48,845 bases of DNA from an uncultured Chloroflexota bacterium (GTDB lineage: Bacteria > Chloroflexota > Anaerolineae > Anaerolineales > Anaerolineaceae): NCBI GenBank assembly GCA_902791025.1, contig CADATZ010000040.1, forward strand, positions 1 to 48,845. Direction: 5' to 3'. The notes below the pieces were generated by a model, which did not search any database, was not told where the DNA came from, and saw nothing but the letters and a program-made list of their open reading frames with translations. Positions 42,536 through 48,845 of the stretch are shown here, in pieces; within the stretch, counting starts at the first letter, position 1, and the number at the start of each line of letters is the position of its first letter. Made by a program: the position numbers and the translations under genes.

Positions 42536-42570
42536 AAGGGCAGGTTTTCCGAAGAAACCTGCCCTTATTT
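42536..42570 (+). terminator. Terminator of the helicase gene
   Basis: Perfect 12-bp stem AAGGGCAGGTTT / AAACCTGCCCTT (42536-42547, 42555-42566), loop TCCGAAG, followed by ATTTAT. Confidence 0.8.
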
Positions 42571-42575
42571 ATCTA

Positions 42576-42710
42576 TTCAGAACCCGCAGCAACGCACATG
42601 GGGATAGGCGAAGCTCCCGCTCTGTTTATACAAGGCGAAGCCGGTTCCTTGCAGAGCGGGTCTTGTGCGGGCCGCGCCGCACAAGATGCCAGACCCCATG
42701 TGCTTCATAT
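42576..42710. repeat. Palindromic element copy 8, with a nested hairpin insertion
   Basis: Outer part: TTCAGAACCCGCAGC, GCACATGGGGATAGGC at the left, CAAGATGCCAGACCCCATGTGC at the right. About 50 bases are inserted within the left arm (42609-42660), themselves a perfect inverted repeat CCCGCTCTG (42617-42625) / CAGAGCGGG (42652-42660) with an inner CAAGG/CCTTG pair. Confidence 0.85.
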
Positions 42711-42728
42711 AAAAAGATACATAAGCGT

Positions 42729-44777
42729 TTAGTTGACTTCCGCGCGTACGAAAAGGTACTCGAAGTCTTCACCCTCTTCAGCGGCGGGGTCCAGCTCAAG
42801 CATGCCGTTATCACGGCCCATGAGTGTTAGCACAGAATCTTCATAAAGCATTGTGATCACGCCATCGGAATACAAATAAGGCAACTCGACCGGTTTTTCA
42901 CGGTTCAGGCTGAGCACAGCCGTATCTTCACCAATCGAAATTGTCCCGTTGATGCCAAAGCCTTCGACGGGAAGATACACTCCATCAGCAAGCAGCCCGT
43001 TCAGGGTCCAATCGCCAAGGAAAAACGCGATATCTGCCTGGATATCCACCATACCAATCGAAGCAGGGTCAGCAGCTTTCCGTTCCAGCGTCATGGTATT
43101 TCTTTCGGTACCTTTCAGAACCATTTCACCATTATCCGTAAACTCCGAGAAAGTGAGTGTCTTACCTTCCTCATCTGTAACAGAAAAACCCTCGTCTGTG
43201 AGCTGCCAGGTGAAAGATTCCGAAGTCTCTTTCCCATTGGCGTCCTTCATAACAAGACTGCCGGTGTTATCTTCGTTGAAGATCACAGTCTGTTCCATAC
43301 CAAGGTCTCTGTAATCAACACATACGTTTCGCTCGCACACTTCATTAACGTACCAGGTGCCGAAGAAGCCATACTGATATTCCTCTTCGGTATCCGCCGC
43401 AATATTGAAGAAAGTGGTTGTCTCGTTTTCCAGCAGAGCTTTCAGGCTTTCTTCATCCACGGATGTACCATTTCCCTCTTTCGGGAAGAAATTTTTGGTG
43501 AAGTCTTCGATATCAGCCGCCATCTTTTCCCGCTCTTCATTGAGCGTGGCTATGGTTGATTCATACTCCGCGATCTTCGCTTCATATTCCGAGACAATAC
43601 GATCCTTCTCCTGCTGAGCTGCCTGCAGCTGTGCTTCTGCTTCGGCAATTTTCTCATTCTTTTCCTTAGTTAACGCATGGAGAGCATCCTCGGCTTCTGC
43701 GAGCTGCTTGTCTTTTTCTTCCGTGACAGCTTTCAGCGCGTCCTGTGCTTCGAGGATTACCGCATCCTTCTCTTCGATAACAGCAGCCAACTTGGCTTCC
43801 GCTTCGGCGGCCAGTCTGTCCTTTTCCTGCGTAACTTCCGCCAAAGCCTGCTGAGCGGAGGATACCTTGTCGTTTTTGTCTTTGGTCACGGCATTCAGGG
43901 CAGCATCGGCTTCCGCGAGTTTGCTGTTCATCTCCTCTGTCGCAGCGGTCAAACTGCTTTCCAGTTCAGCAATTTTCGCGTCCTTTTCACCGGTTGTTTC
44001 CAGCAATGCTGTCTGCACAGCTGCCAGCTGATCATTTTTCTCTTTGGTAATTGCGTTGAGCGTGGTTTCAACTTCAACGATTTTTGCGTCCTTTTCAGCA
44101 GTCACAGTTTCAAGCGTCTTTTCAAGTTCTGTTTTTGCATTATTCACATCTTCCAGATTTGTCTCGAGTTCGGAAATTTTTCCGTCTTTTTCCGCAGTCA
44201 CTGTCTCGAGATTCTTTTCAAGCCCTGCTTTCGCTTCATTCGCGTCCTCCAGATTTGTCTCAAGTTCAGCAATTCTGGTATCCTTCTCAGCGGTCACCGC
44301 GGCAAAACGTTGTTCAAGTTCATCGATCTTTTTGGCTGCTCCAACAAGATTCTCGGAAACCTCCGTGATTTTCGCATCCTTCTCTTCCACGACCTGTGCG
44401 TGTGCCGCTTCAAGCTCTGCCATATGTTTGTCGGCATCGTCAACAACGGATTTCAGGGTTTTTTCCGCTTCCAGAATAACATTCTCTTTTTCCTCTTCGG
44501 AAGCTTTCAGATCAGCCTCAGCCTCAGCCAGGAGCTTGTCTTTTTCCTCCGTGAGTGCCTTCAGATTGGCATCGGCTTCGGCAAGCTGCGTCTCCTTCTC
44601 TTCAGCCAAAGATTTCAGCGCGGCTTCGGCATCAGCTTTTTCCTGTGTCAATGACGCCACACTTGCCTCAGATGTGGCAAGCTGTGATTCCAGTGTTTCT
44701 ATCTTCTTCTTATTGCAGCCTGTCAACACAGGCAGCAAACAAAAAATAAAAGCAAGGACAATTAAACTTTTCTTCAT
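42729..44777 (-). CDS. Coiled-coil lipoprotein with lipocalin-like C-terminal domains
   Basis: 682 residues from the ATG at 44777, selected for GGAGG six bases upstream. A lipoprotein signal (IVLAFIFCLLPVLTGC) puts the Cys at residue 20 for lipidation. From about 25 to 430 runs a very regular coiled coil with an 18-residue period (pattern VTEEKDKQLAEAEDALHA), some twenty units. The remaining 230 residues form two lipocalin-like beta units with FFGTWYVNEVC and FFLGDWTLNGL starts. Such anchors are probably on the outer face of the membrane. I do not recognise the whole protein. The start region adjoins degenerate palindromic element 9. A structural or spacer role is inferred; no enzyme motif is visible. 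Confidence 0.85.
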   Translation of the reverse strand: MKKSLIVLAFIFCLLPVLTGCNKKKIETLESQLATSEASVASLTQEKADAEAALKSLAEEKETQLAEADANLKALTEEKDKLLAEAEADLKASEEEKENVILEAEKTLKSVVDDADKHMAELEAAHAQVVEEKDAKITEVSENLVGAAKKIDELEQRFAAVTAEKDTRIAELETNLEDANEAKAGLEKNLETVTAEKDGKISELETNLEDVNNAKTELEKTLETVTAEKDAKIVEVETTLNAITKEKNDQLAAVQTALLETTGEKDAKIAELESSLTAATEEMNSKLAEADAALNAVTKDKNDKVSSAQQALAEVTQEKDRLAAEAEAKLAAVIEEKDAVILEAQDALKAVTEEKDKQLAEAEDALHALTKEKNEKIAEAEAQLQAAQQEKDRIVSEYEAKIAEYESTIATLNEEREKMAADIEDFTKNFFPKEGNGTSVDEESLKALLENETTTFFNIAADTEEEYQYGFFGTWYVNEVCERNVCVDYRDLGMEQTVIFNEDNTGSLVMKDANGKETSESFTWQLTDEGFSVTDEEGKTLTFSEFTDNGEMVLKGTERNTMTLERKAADPASIGMVDIQADIAFFLGDWTLNGLLADGVYLPVEGFGINGTISIGEDTAVLSLNREKPVELPYLYSDGVITMLYEDSVLTLMGRDNGMLELDPAAEEGEDFEYLFVRAEVN

Positions 44778-44819
44778 ATCCGCCTCCAAATTTAAGTTAA
44801 ATGTATCTATATTGTAACT

Positions 44820-44910
44820 CTTCAGGACGGAGCACATCTGGACAGCTTTTTTACTGCAGCACAACCTGTGCAAAAAAACTGTACTGTGTGATGCGTCACC
44901 GGGTACTAAA
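44820..44910. repeat. Degenerate palindromic element, copy 9
   Basis: Begins TTCAGGACGGAGCACATCTGG and ends GTGATGCGTCACCGGGTACT. The left half resembles the main family (TTCAGAACGGAGCACATGGGG), but the centre (ACAGCTTTTTTACTGC / CAGTAAAA-like) is replaced. A nearly matching, more decayed version is read on the minus strand at 40101-40160. Confidence 0.6.
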
Positions 44911-45057
44911 TAAAGATAATTAATCTATTTTCAACTATAACAAGCATTTTTGTGATTTACAAGATGACTTTTGTAATGTTTTTTTGTAATGGACGGTTAT
45001 GATTCATCCGTCAGCCAACATCGCTGTGATGCATCACGAGTACATTTCCGGTCCTTT
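44911..45057. other. AT-rich spacer with a second GTGATGC[AG]TCAC site
   Basis: 147 bases without a gene. GTGATGCATCACGAGTAC at 45026-45043 repeats the GTGATGCGTCACCGGGTAC sequence at 44888-44906, so the spacer is bracketed by an 18-base direct repeat that is itself palindromic. Confidence 0.6.
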
Positions 45058-46647
45058 TCAATGTGGATAGAGCAGCGTGTGTTCCTTCCCGTCAAGGGTA
45101 TATTTTATTGTGAAGGTATCCGGATCAATGCTGACGTCTTCAGCGTCTCTGAGCCTCGCCACCCGCCGGAACTGCTCGTTTTTGGTCTGATCAAAGGCGT
45201 TGAGATCATCGGAAGTCAGCAGAACAGAGCCGAAAAGGGCATTCACAGCTGCGTGATAAGCCTTCTCCCTGCTGCTGAGAAAAATATTCCTGTCCCTCAG
45301 GAAAAAAACATCCGGGTCGCTGCCATATGCCCGGCCGTTGAGCTGGCGGCGGAAAATCGTGTTGTCGATCGACTGCCGCGTGGAAACACGCTCCCGGTGA
45401 ATGCCCCGCATCAACAGGATATCATCCCAATCCAGCCCTACATCACTGCCTACCCGGCAGTAGTCCACCAATCCGAAAGCAGGCATCACCGGGACACCGC
45501 AGCCAAGGATCAGCCTGTCCCGGCACAGCTCACGCAGAAAGGTAAGTGCCCGGATCATCCGTCCCGCACGGGATTCTGAGTAAGGAACATCCTCCGAGAG
45601 CCCGTGATCTCCGGTGGCAAAAGGTGCCGCTGCATACAAAAAATCCAGTTTCACCAGGTCAAAATCCCACTCATCAAAGATCCGTGCGAATACGCGGGTC
45701 AGGTAGTTCTGAAAATCCGGATGATCGATATCGAGCGAATAAAACCCGCCCCAGTTCGGTCCGTTTTTCCAGGGTTTCCCTTTATACAAAAGCAGCCAAT
45801 CGGGATGTTCTCGGTAGATCCGTGACTTTTTTTCACAGACAAAAGGGGCAAGCCACAGACCGGCCTGAAATCCTGCCGCGTGAATATCCCGGACAAGCCC
45901 TTCCATCCCGTTCGGGAACTTCTGCCTGTTGACATTTTCCCAGTCCCCGACATAAGGTTCCCAACCGTCATCGATCTGGAAAAGGTCACCGGGGTCAAAG
46001 ATTTTCTCCGCACCTGCGAGATCATCCCGGATCGTCCGTTCATTGATTTTCTGATAATGGTTATACCAGCTGGAATAGCCCTTAATCGGAGCAGCTGCTG
46101 AGGAGATTCCCATCGCCTCAAACCAGCTGTCAAAAACCTCCTGCTCGCTGCCTTCGGCATAAAACAGTTCAAAGGCGTTGAAAGACGGTCCGCCTGCCGC
46201 GACGCCGATGCAGTCACGCTCGATCGTCAGCAGTTCCTTGAGACTGTTATAGGAAAAAATGGTGTATCCGGGTTTTTCATTGAGAGAAGCAAACAGCCGG
46301 TAATGGCTGCCGTCACGAAAGTAGCAATAAGAAAAACCGTGCAGGCTGCCTTTTTGATTGGGGTAATGAACAAAATGATAGTCTGCAAAATGGTCCAGCG
46401 CCAGGGCTTTTACAACGAACTTCGGTATTCCCTTCACACCGCGGATCCGGCTCTCAGGTGAAAATTCCGGGCAATGAGTCCAGGTCTGAAAACCATTGAA
46501 AAACAGCTTTGGAGAAGGGGGGACGGAAAGGAAGGCCTCAGCACGGGTGATCACTTCATCCGGCGTTGTTTCAACCGAAATGATATTCCTGCCGGGAACA
46601 AACTCCCGGGTACCGGTTTTATCATTGACGTGCCATTCCAGTTTCAT
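45058..46647 (-). CDS. GH36-like alpha-galactosidase
   Basis: 529 residues starting at the ATG 46647 (MKLEWHVNDKTGTREFV). The beta-sandwich N-terminal half is followed by a (beta/alpha)8 barrel: PIKGYSSWYNHYQKINE, FQIDDGWEPYVGDW (substrate binding), FQAGLWLAPFVCEK, FDLVKLDFLYAAA, where the Asp in KLD is the expected nucleophile, and CRVGSDVGLDWDD containing the likely acid/base Asp. GH36 enzymes hydrolyse terminal alpha-galactosides such as raffinose-type sugars; it is shorter than many homologues (about 700). No transporter or regulator is adjacent. The longer in-frame start (46809) overlaps the rplS promoter and is rejected. TATAAT lies six bases before the ATG, so the mRNA could be leaderless. 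Confidence 0.88.
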   Translation of the reverse strand: MKLEWHVNDKTGTREFVPGRNIISVETTPDEVITRAEAFLSVPPSPKLFFNGFQTWTHCPEFSPESRIRGVKGIPKFVVKALALDHFADYHFVHYPNQKGSLHGFSYCYFRDGSHYRLFASLNEKPGYTIFSYNSLKELLTIERDCIGVAAGGPSFNAFELFYAEGSEQEVFDSWFEAMGISSAAAPIKGYSSWYNHYQKINERTIRDDLAGAEKIFDPGDLFQIDDGWEPYVGDWENVNRQKFPNGMEGLVRDIHAAGFQAGLWLAPFVCEKKSRIYREHPDWLLLYKGKPWKNGPNWGGFYSLDIDHPDFQNYLTRVFARIFDEWDFDLVKLDFLYAAAPFATGDHGLSEDVPYSESRAGRMIRALTFLRELCRDRLILGCGVPVMPAFGLVDYCRVGSDVGLDWDDILLMRGIHRERVSTRQSIDNTIFRRQLNGRAYGSDPDVFFLRDRNIFLSSREKAYHAAVNALFGSVLLTSDDLNAFDQTKNEQFRRVARLRDAEDVSIDPDTFTIKYTLDGKEHTLLYPH

Positions 46648-46756
46648 AAAATAATTATACTGCCAAAATTTTGTGGTATAATGTTGTTCGTATTCGAAAT
46701 GATGCGAGGATTTGCAGCATTTAGATAAATTTGTCATGTCTCTGTGCTGCATACAC

Positions 46757-46785
46757 TTTACACGTTTTGCAGACTGTGCTATAAT
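46757..46785 (+). promoter_or_regulatory. Strong promoter of rplS
   Basis: TTTACA (46757-46762), 17-bp spacer, TATAAT (46780-46785): near-ideal sigma-70-type elements, 67 bases before the start codon. Confidence 0.8.
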
Positions 46786-46795
46786 CCACTCTCGC

Positions 46796-46837
46796 GCACT
46801 TCGGTGCATGATACTGTAAGGAACCTGCTAAAAGGTT
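46796..46837 (+). promoter_or_regulatory. rplS leader with two hairpins
   Basis: GCAC-TTCG-GTGC (46796-46807) has a stable cUUCGg tetraloop; AACC/GGTT (46822-46837) forms a second stem with an 8-base loop. Ribosomal protein leaders often bind their own product, so autoregulation by L19 is possible but only inferred. An SD-like AAGGTG follows. Confidence 0.4.
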
Positions 46838-46851
46838 AAGGTGTAATAAAA

Positions 46852-47196
46852 ATGTCAGATATTTTACGAACTATTGAAGCTCCGGTTAATCCGAACATCC
46901 CTGATCTGCTCCCCGGCGACCAGGTCTCCGTTCATGTAAAGATCAAGGAAGGTAACCGCGAACGTATCCAGGAATTCAAGGGCATCGTCCTCTTCACCCA
47001 TAACAATGGCACGAATTCCACTTTCACTGTCCGCCGTGTTGCGTCCAACGGTATCGGTGTTGAACGTACCTTCCTGACCCGTTCTCCCCGCATCGACAAA
47101 GTCGTCGTGGAACGCCACAGCAAGGTCCGCCGCGGCCGTCTGTACTTCCTGCGTGATCGCAGCGGTAAGAGCGCCCGCCTCAAGCAGAAGTTCTAA
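46852..47196 (+). CDS. rplS: 50S ribosomal protein L19
   Basis: 114 residues, full length. L19 sits at the interface of the 30S and 50S subunits. Diagnostic segments are PNIPDLLPGDQVSVHVKIKE, RERIQEFKGIVL, FTVRRVASNGIGVERTF, SPRIDKVVVERHSKVRRG and KSARLKQKF at the C-terminus. It has its own strong promoter and terminator; the trmD/rimM genes that often accompany it are absent here. AAGGTG lies 10 bases before the start codon. Confidence 0.98.
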   Translation: MSDILRTIEAPVNPNIPDLLPGDQVSVHVKIKEGNRERIQEFKGIVLFTHNNGTNSTFTVRRVASNGIGVERTFLTRSPRIDKVVVERHSKVRRGRLYFLRDRSGKSARLKQKF

Positions 47197-47227
47197 ACCC
47201 CGGGCGATTACAATATTTTGTGTTATA

Positions 47228-47258
47228 AAAATGCCTTCCGAGCGGAAGGCATTTTTTG
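47228..47258 (+). terminator. Terminator of rplS
   Basis: TGCCTTCC-GAGC-GGAAGGCA stem (47232-47251) followed by TTTTTTG; the preceding A-run makes it partly bidirectional. Confidence 0.85.
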
Positions 47259-47340
47259 TTACCAATGTAAATCTTCAAAATAAAACACTGCACTTCAAAG
47301 CAGCACCCAAGTGTTGATTTATAATGAAAATTGACTCAGG

Positions 47341-47475
47341 TATAATGAGTAAAACGTAGGCGTCAAATAGCGTCCGCTAAGCCAGATCGGCAATTGTCCG
47401 GTTGCGTTTCCAGGTTTGGGAGACGAGTACAGCCCCGCAAGCGGTTCAATTCCCGGGAGGATGAATGATCCGGGT
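47341..47475 (+). ncRNA. Candidate structured RNA between rplS and a glycosyltransferase
   Basis: TATAAT at 47341-47346 is followed by a sequence with a coherent rod-like fold: CGG(47488-less: 47388-47390)/CCG(47453-47455), AATTG(47392-47396)/CAATT(47447-47451), CCG(47398-47400)/CGG(47442-47444), TTGCG(47402-47406)/CGCAA(47436-47440), and an inner hairpin TTTCC(47407-47411)/GGAGA(47419-47423). Mismatches are C-C and G-G. It contains no open frame. It is GC-richer than the surrounding spacer. I could not match it to tRNA, SRP, 6S or a riboswitch; the T-arm-like GGTTCAATTCC has no matching acceptor stem. Confidence 0.35.
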
Positions 47476-47490
47476 GTGCTTCAGATAAAG

Positions 47491-48417
47491 TCATTCGGAA
47501 GCCTTCAGGCCGAGGAGGCGACATGCGAGGTGGAAGAGGCGCTTATCGAGCTTCCAGACATGGAGCATGAGCTTCTTTTTTTTATTTAACTGCGGGGGAA
47601 TGCCGGAAATGGAATCCGCAACGGCTTCGGCCTGTTGAAAGAGAGGATCATCACCGGGTTTCGACAGCGCCAGCAGAATAAGAGCACGGGAGCATATATC
47701 CGACTGATATAGGCCTACGTCACATCCATGGAATTTCAAGTATTCTGCGCGCTCAAGCGATGAGAGAAAAGCATCCCGAGCGTTTTTCACTGTTCTGCTA
47801 TGTGAAATACTGTCTTTCCTATGTACATGATAATAAAAGACATTCGACAGCATCAGGATACGATTTGCCTTGAAAATCAACTTATGCGTCGTGGCGACAT
47901 CCTCAAAGACCCTGTTCTCCGGATATCGGATCCTATCAAACAGCTCCCGCCGGTAGAGTTTGTTCCATGCATAAGGCGCACCATATCTCACCGCCGTCTC
48001 CGGATTAACAATTCCTTTTACCACTGCCTTATTCATACGAGCAACTGATCCCCAACCACCGACCATTTTCCACTGAAATATCACCATATCAGCATTTTCC
48101 CGCATCGCCGCCTCATAAGGCGTTTCACAAAAATCTGACATCACATAATCGTCTGGATCCACGAACATCAACCATTCACCGCGCGCTTTTTCAATACCAA
48201 GGTTTCTGGCAGCGGAAAGACCGTGATTAGGGGTATGATAAACGAAAAAGCGAGAATCTGCATCGGAATAAACACTGGCAATCTCACCACTTTGGTCGGT
48301 CGAGCCGTCATCGATCAGGATAAATTCTACATCTGTAAATGTTTGGGCTGAAAGGCTATCGAGGCATTTTTTCAGATATGGTTCTACATTGTAAATCGGA
48401 ATTATGACAGAAATCAT
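47491..48417 (-). CDS. GT2-family glycosyltransferase
   Basis: 308 residues. GT-A fold: ISVIIPIYNVEPYLKKCLDSL, VEFILIDDGSTDQSGEI, HGLSAARNLGIEKARGEWLMF, then the DXD-type VDPDDYVM, followed by APYAWNKLYRRELF and VFEDVATTHKLI. Such enzymes add sugars to capsule, exopolysaccharide or cell-wall glycans at the inner membrane face. No transmembrane segment is seen. It is a single gene next to IS remnants; the codon usage is close to that of the other envelope genes. The acceptor is unknown. Confidence 0.9.
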   Translation of the reverse strand: MISVIIPIYNVEPYLKKCLDSLSAQTFTDVEFILIDDGSTDQSGEIASVYSDADSRFFVYHTPNHGLSAARNLGIEKARGEWLMFVDPDDYVMSDFCETPYEAAMRENADMVIFQWKMVGGWGSVARMNKAVVKGIVNPETAVRYGAPYAWNKLYRRELFDRIRYPENRVFEDVATTHKLIFKANRILMLSNVFYYHVHRKDSISHSRTVKNARDAFLSSLERAEYLKFHGCDVGLYQSDICSRALILLALSKPGDDPLFQQAEAVADSISGIPPQLNKKKKLMLHVWKLDKRLFHLACRLLGLKASE

Positions 48418-48434
48418 GATTATGGATTTAAAAC

Positions 48435-48551
48435 TTAATAATTTCTATTACCATATGAAAATGGTGAATAAAAAATTCCAGCAGTTAGTGAGTGATCATA
48501 TTGATAATACAAATCTACTGCTTTTTTTCGTTGTTCGTATGAATACATCAT
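48435..48551 (-). pseudogene. IS3-family transposase OrfA fragment
   Basis: 38 residues: MYSYEQRKKAVDLYYQYDHSLTA matches the beginning of IS3-type (IS150 group) OrfA proteins, followed by an unrelated or frameshifted GIFYSPFSYGNRNY and a stop. It still has an AGGAGG site. The upstream sequence (GGTCCAACTTTTTG on the plus strand at 48579-48592) looks like an IS3 terminal repeat. Only one end of the element remains. Confidence 0.65.
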
Positions 48552-48557
48552 ACACCT

Positions 48558-48579
48558 CCTGATACTTATTCATATCAGG
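48558..48579. repeat. Inverted repeat CCTGATA / TATCAGG
   Basis: A perfect 7-bp pair with an 8-base loop, including the Shine-Dalgarno of the OrfA fragment; part of the IS3 remnant's left end. Confidence 0.5.
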
Positions 48580-48625
48580 TCCAACTTTTTGTCCGCACCC
48601 CCACAATATTCACAACATAGATGCC

Positions 48626-48686
48626 GCACATGGGGACAGGCACGCTTGTGCGGGCTGCGCCGCACAAGTTGCCAGTCCCCATGTGC
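48626..48686. repeat. Dispersed palindromic element, copy 10
   Basis: Arms GCACATGGGGACAGGCACGC and CAAGTTGCCAGTCCCCATGT around GCGGGCTGCGCCGC. It lies immediately after the stop of the sortase gene at the right edge. Confidence 0.9.
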
Positions 48687-48695
48687 TTCGTGATA

Positions 48696-48845
48696 TTAAA
48701 GCGGTTCCGCCATGATCACGCGGCGGTGGAGATAGCCGCCATCGACGGATTCATCTTCACAGGTGATCAGGACGAGGGCATTTTCACGCACTTCCTCCAT
48801 GATCGAGGCAAAGCCGTCGGAGGCGATTTGATAATTCCCGTAGAC
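48696..48845 (-). CDS. Sortase C-terminus, 5' part outside window
   Basis: 49 codons and a stop are present. The end is VLITCEDE (catalytic Cys), GGYLHRRVIMAEPL (catalytic Arg in RR). It matches the end of the sortase domain in the 34491-37574 protein (TLLTCEDE, GGYAARRVISA). Whether it is likewise fused to a repeat protein cannot be seen. It probably shares an anchoring role with that gene. Confidence 0.85.
   Translation of the reverse strand, partial: VYGNYQIASDGFASIMEEVRENALVLITCEDESVDGGYLHRRVIMAEPL

Noticed and set aside
43677..44654. 325-codon plus-strand frame opposite the coiled-coil lipoprotein
   Set aside because: It mirrors the repetitive coiled coil (Phe/Cys/Ser-rich shadow). The minus-strand gene has a lipobox, RBS and heptad pattern.
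47360..47460. Possible tRNA or tmRNA-like sequence
   Set aside because: The GGTTCAATTCC segment resembles a T-arm, but neither a T-stem, a cloverleaf, an acceptor stem nor CCA could be formed. Kept only as a generic structured RNA.

Overview
This 48.8-kb window looks like chromosomal DNA of an anaerobic, probably host- or sludge-associated bacterium, most likely Chloroflexota class Anaerolineae. The assignment is inference from gene content only: a mevalonate-type decarboxylase next to mutL and rsmG, a Gpi18-like mannosyltransferase, a fused FeoA-FeoB, Pro/Thr-rich linkers in exported proteins, LPXTG/sortase surface proteins, and no sign of lipopolysaccharide genes. No rRNA, tRNA or CRISPR array was recognised.

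Layout. 1-4.1 kb: the 5' part of a giant exported repeat protein, minus strand, running off the left edge. 4.4-9.1 kb: a plus-strand housekeeping operon (small protein, mvaD-like decarboxylase, mutL, SpoU-type methyltransferase, rsmG). 9.1-21.3 kb: a mostly minus-strand stretch with a CrtO-like acyltransferase, a small membrane protein, an RsbW-like kinase, a mannosyltransferase, trxB, an internally deleted sugar kinase, an exported beta-sandwich protein, the iron operon (feoAB, a Cys-rich FeoB partner, an HMA protein) with a linked MarR regulator, ridA and pepT. 21.5-23.1 kb: a plus-strand sugar-nucleotide aminotransferase and acetyltransferase pair. 23.3-32.7 kb: a minus-strand cluster of five genes (FAD-binding protein, metallophosphoesterase with a probable CTG start, membrane kinase-like protein, 1183-residue membrane-anchored helical protein, glycosyltransferase). 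This is the least familiar part of the window. 32.9-33.8 kb: an EamA transporter, then a transposase remnant. 34.5-37.6 kb: an exported protein with beta-helix repeats, Cna-B-like domains, an LPKTG motif and a C-terminal sortase domain in one chain. 38-42.5 kb: phosphoglucomutase and a UvrD/PcrA helicase. 42.7-46.6 kb: a coiled-coil lipoprotein and an alpha-galactosidase-like enzyme. 46.7-48.8 kb: rplS, a possible structured RNA, a glycosyltransferase, an IS3 remnant and the 3' end of a second sortase-type gene.

The most visible non-coding theme is a dispersed family of imperfect palindromes of about 60-90 bp (at least eight clear copies, plus degenerate ones). They carry a GGGGACAGGCAC-like arm and often TTCAGAAC/GTTCTGAA ends, and they sit between genes, sometimes inside operons. 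One copy has a second hairpin inserted in its stem.

The surface theme (giant repeat proteins, sortases, glycosyltransferases, acyltransferase, nucleotide-sugar enzymes) suggests much of the window serves the cell envelope. The feo block is a self-contained iron-uptake unit with a recognisable candidate operator (TTAG-N6-CTAA) shared with its neighbouring MarR gene. All functions are read from motifs in the sequence; no database search was run.
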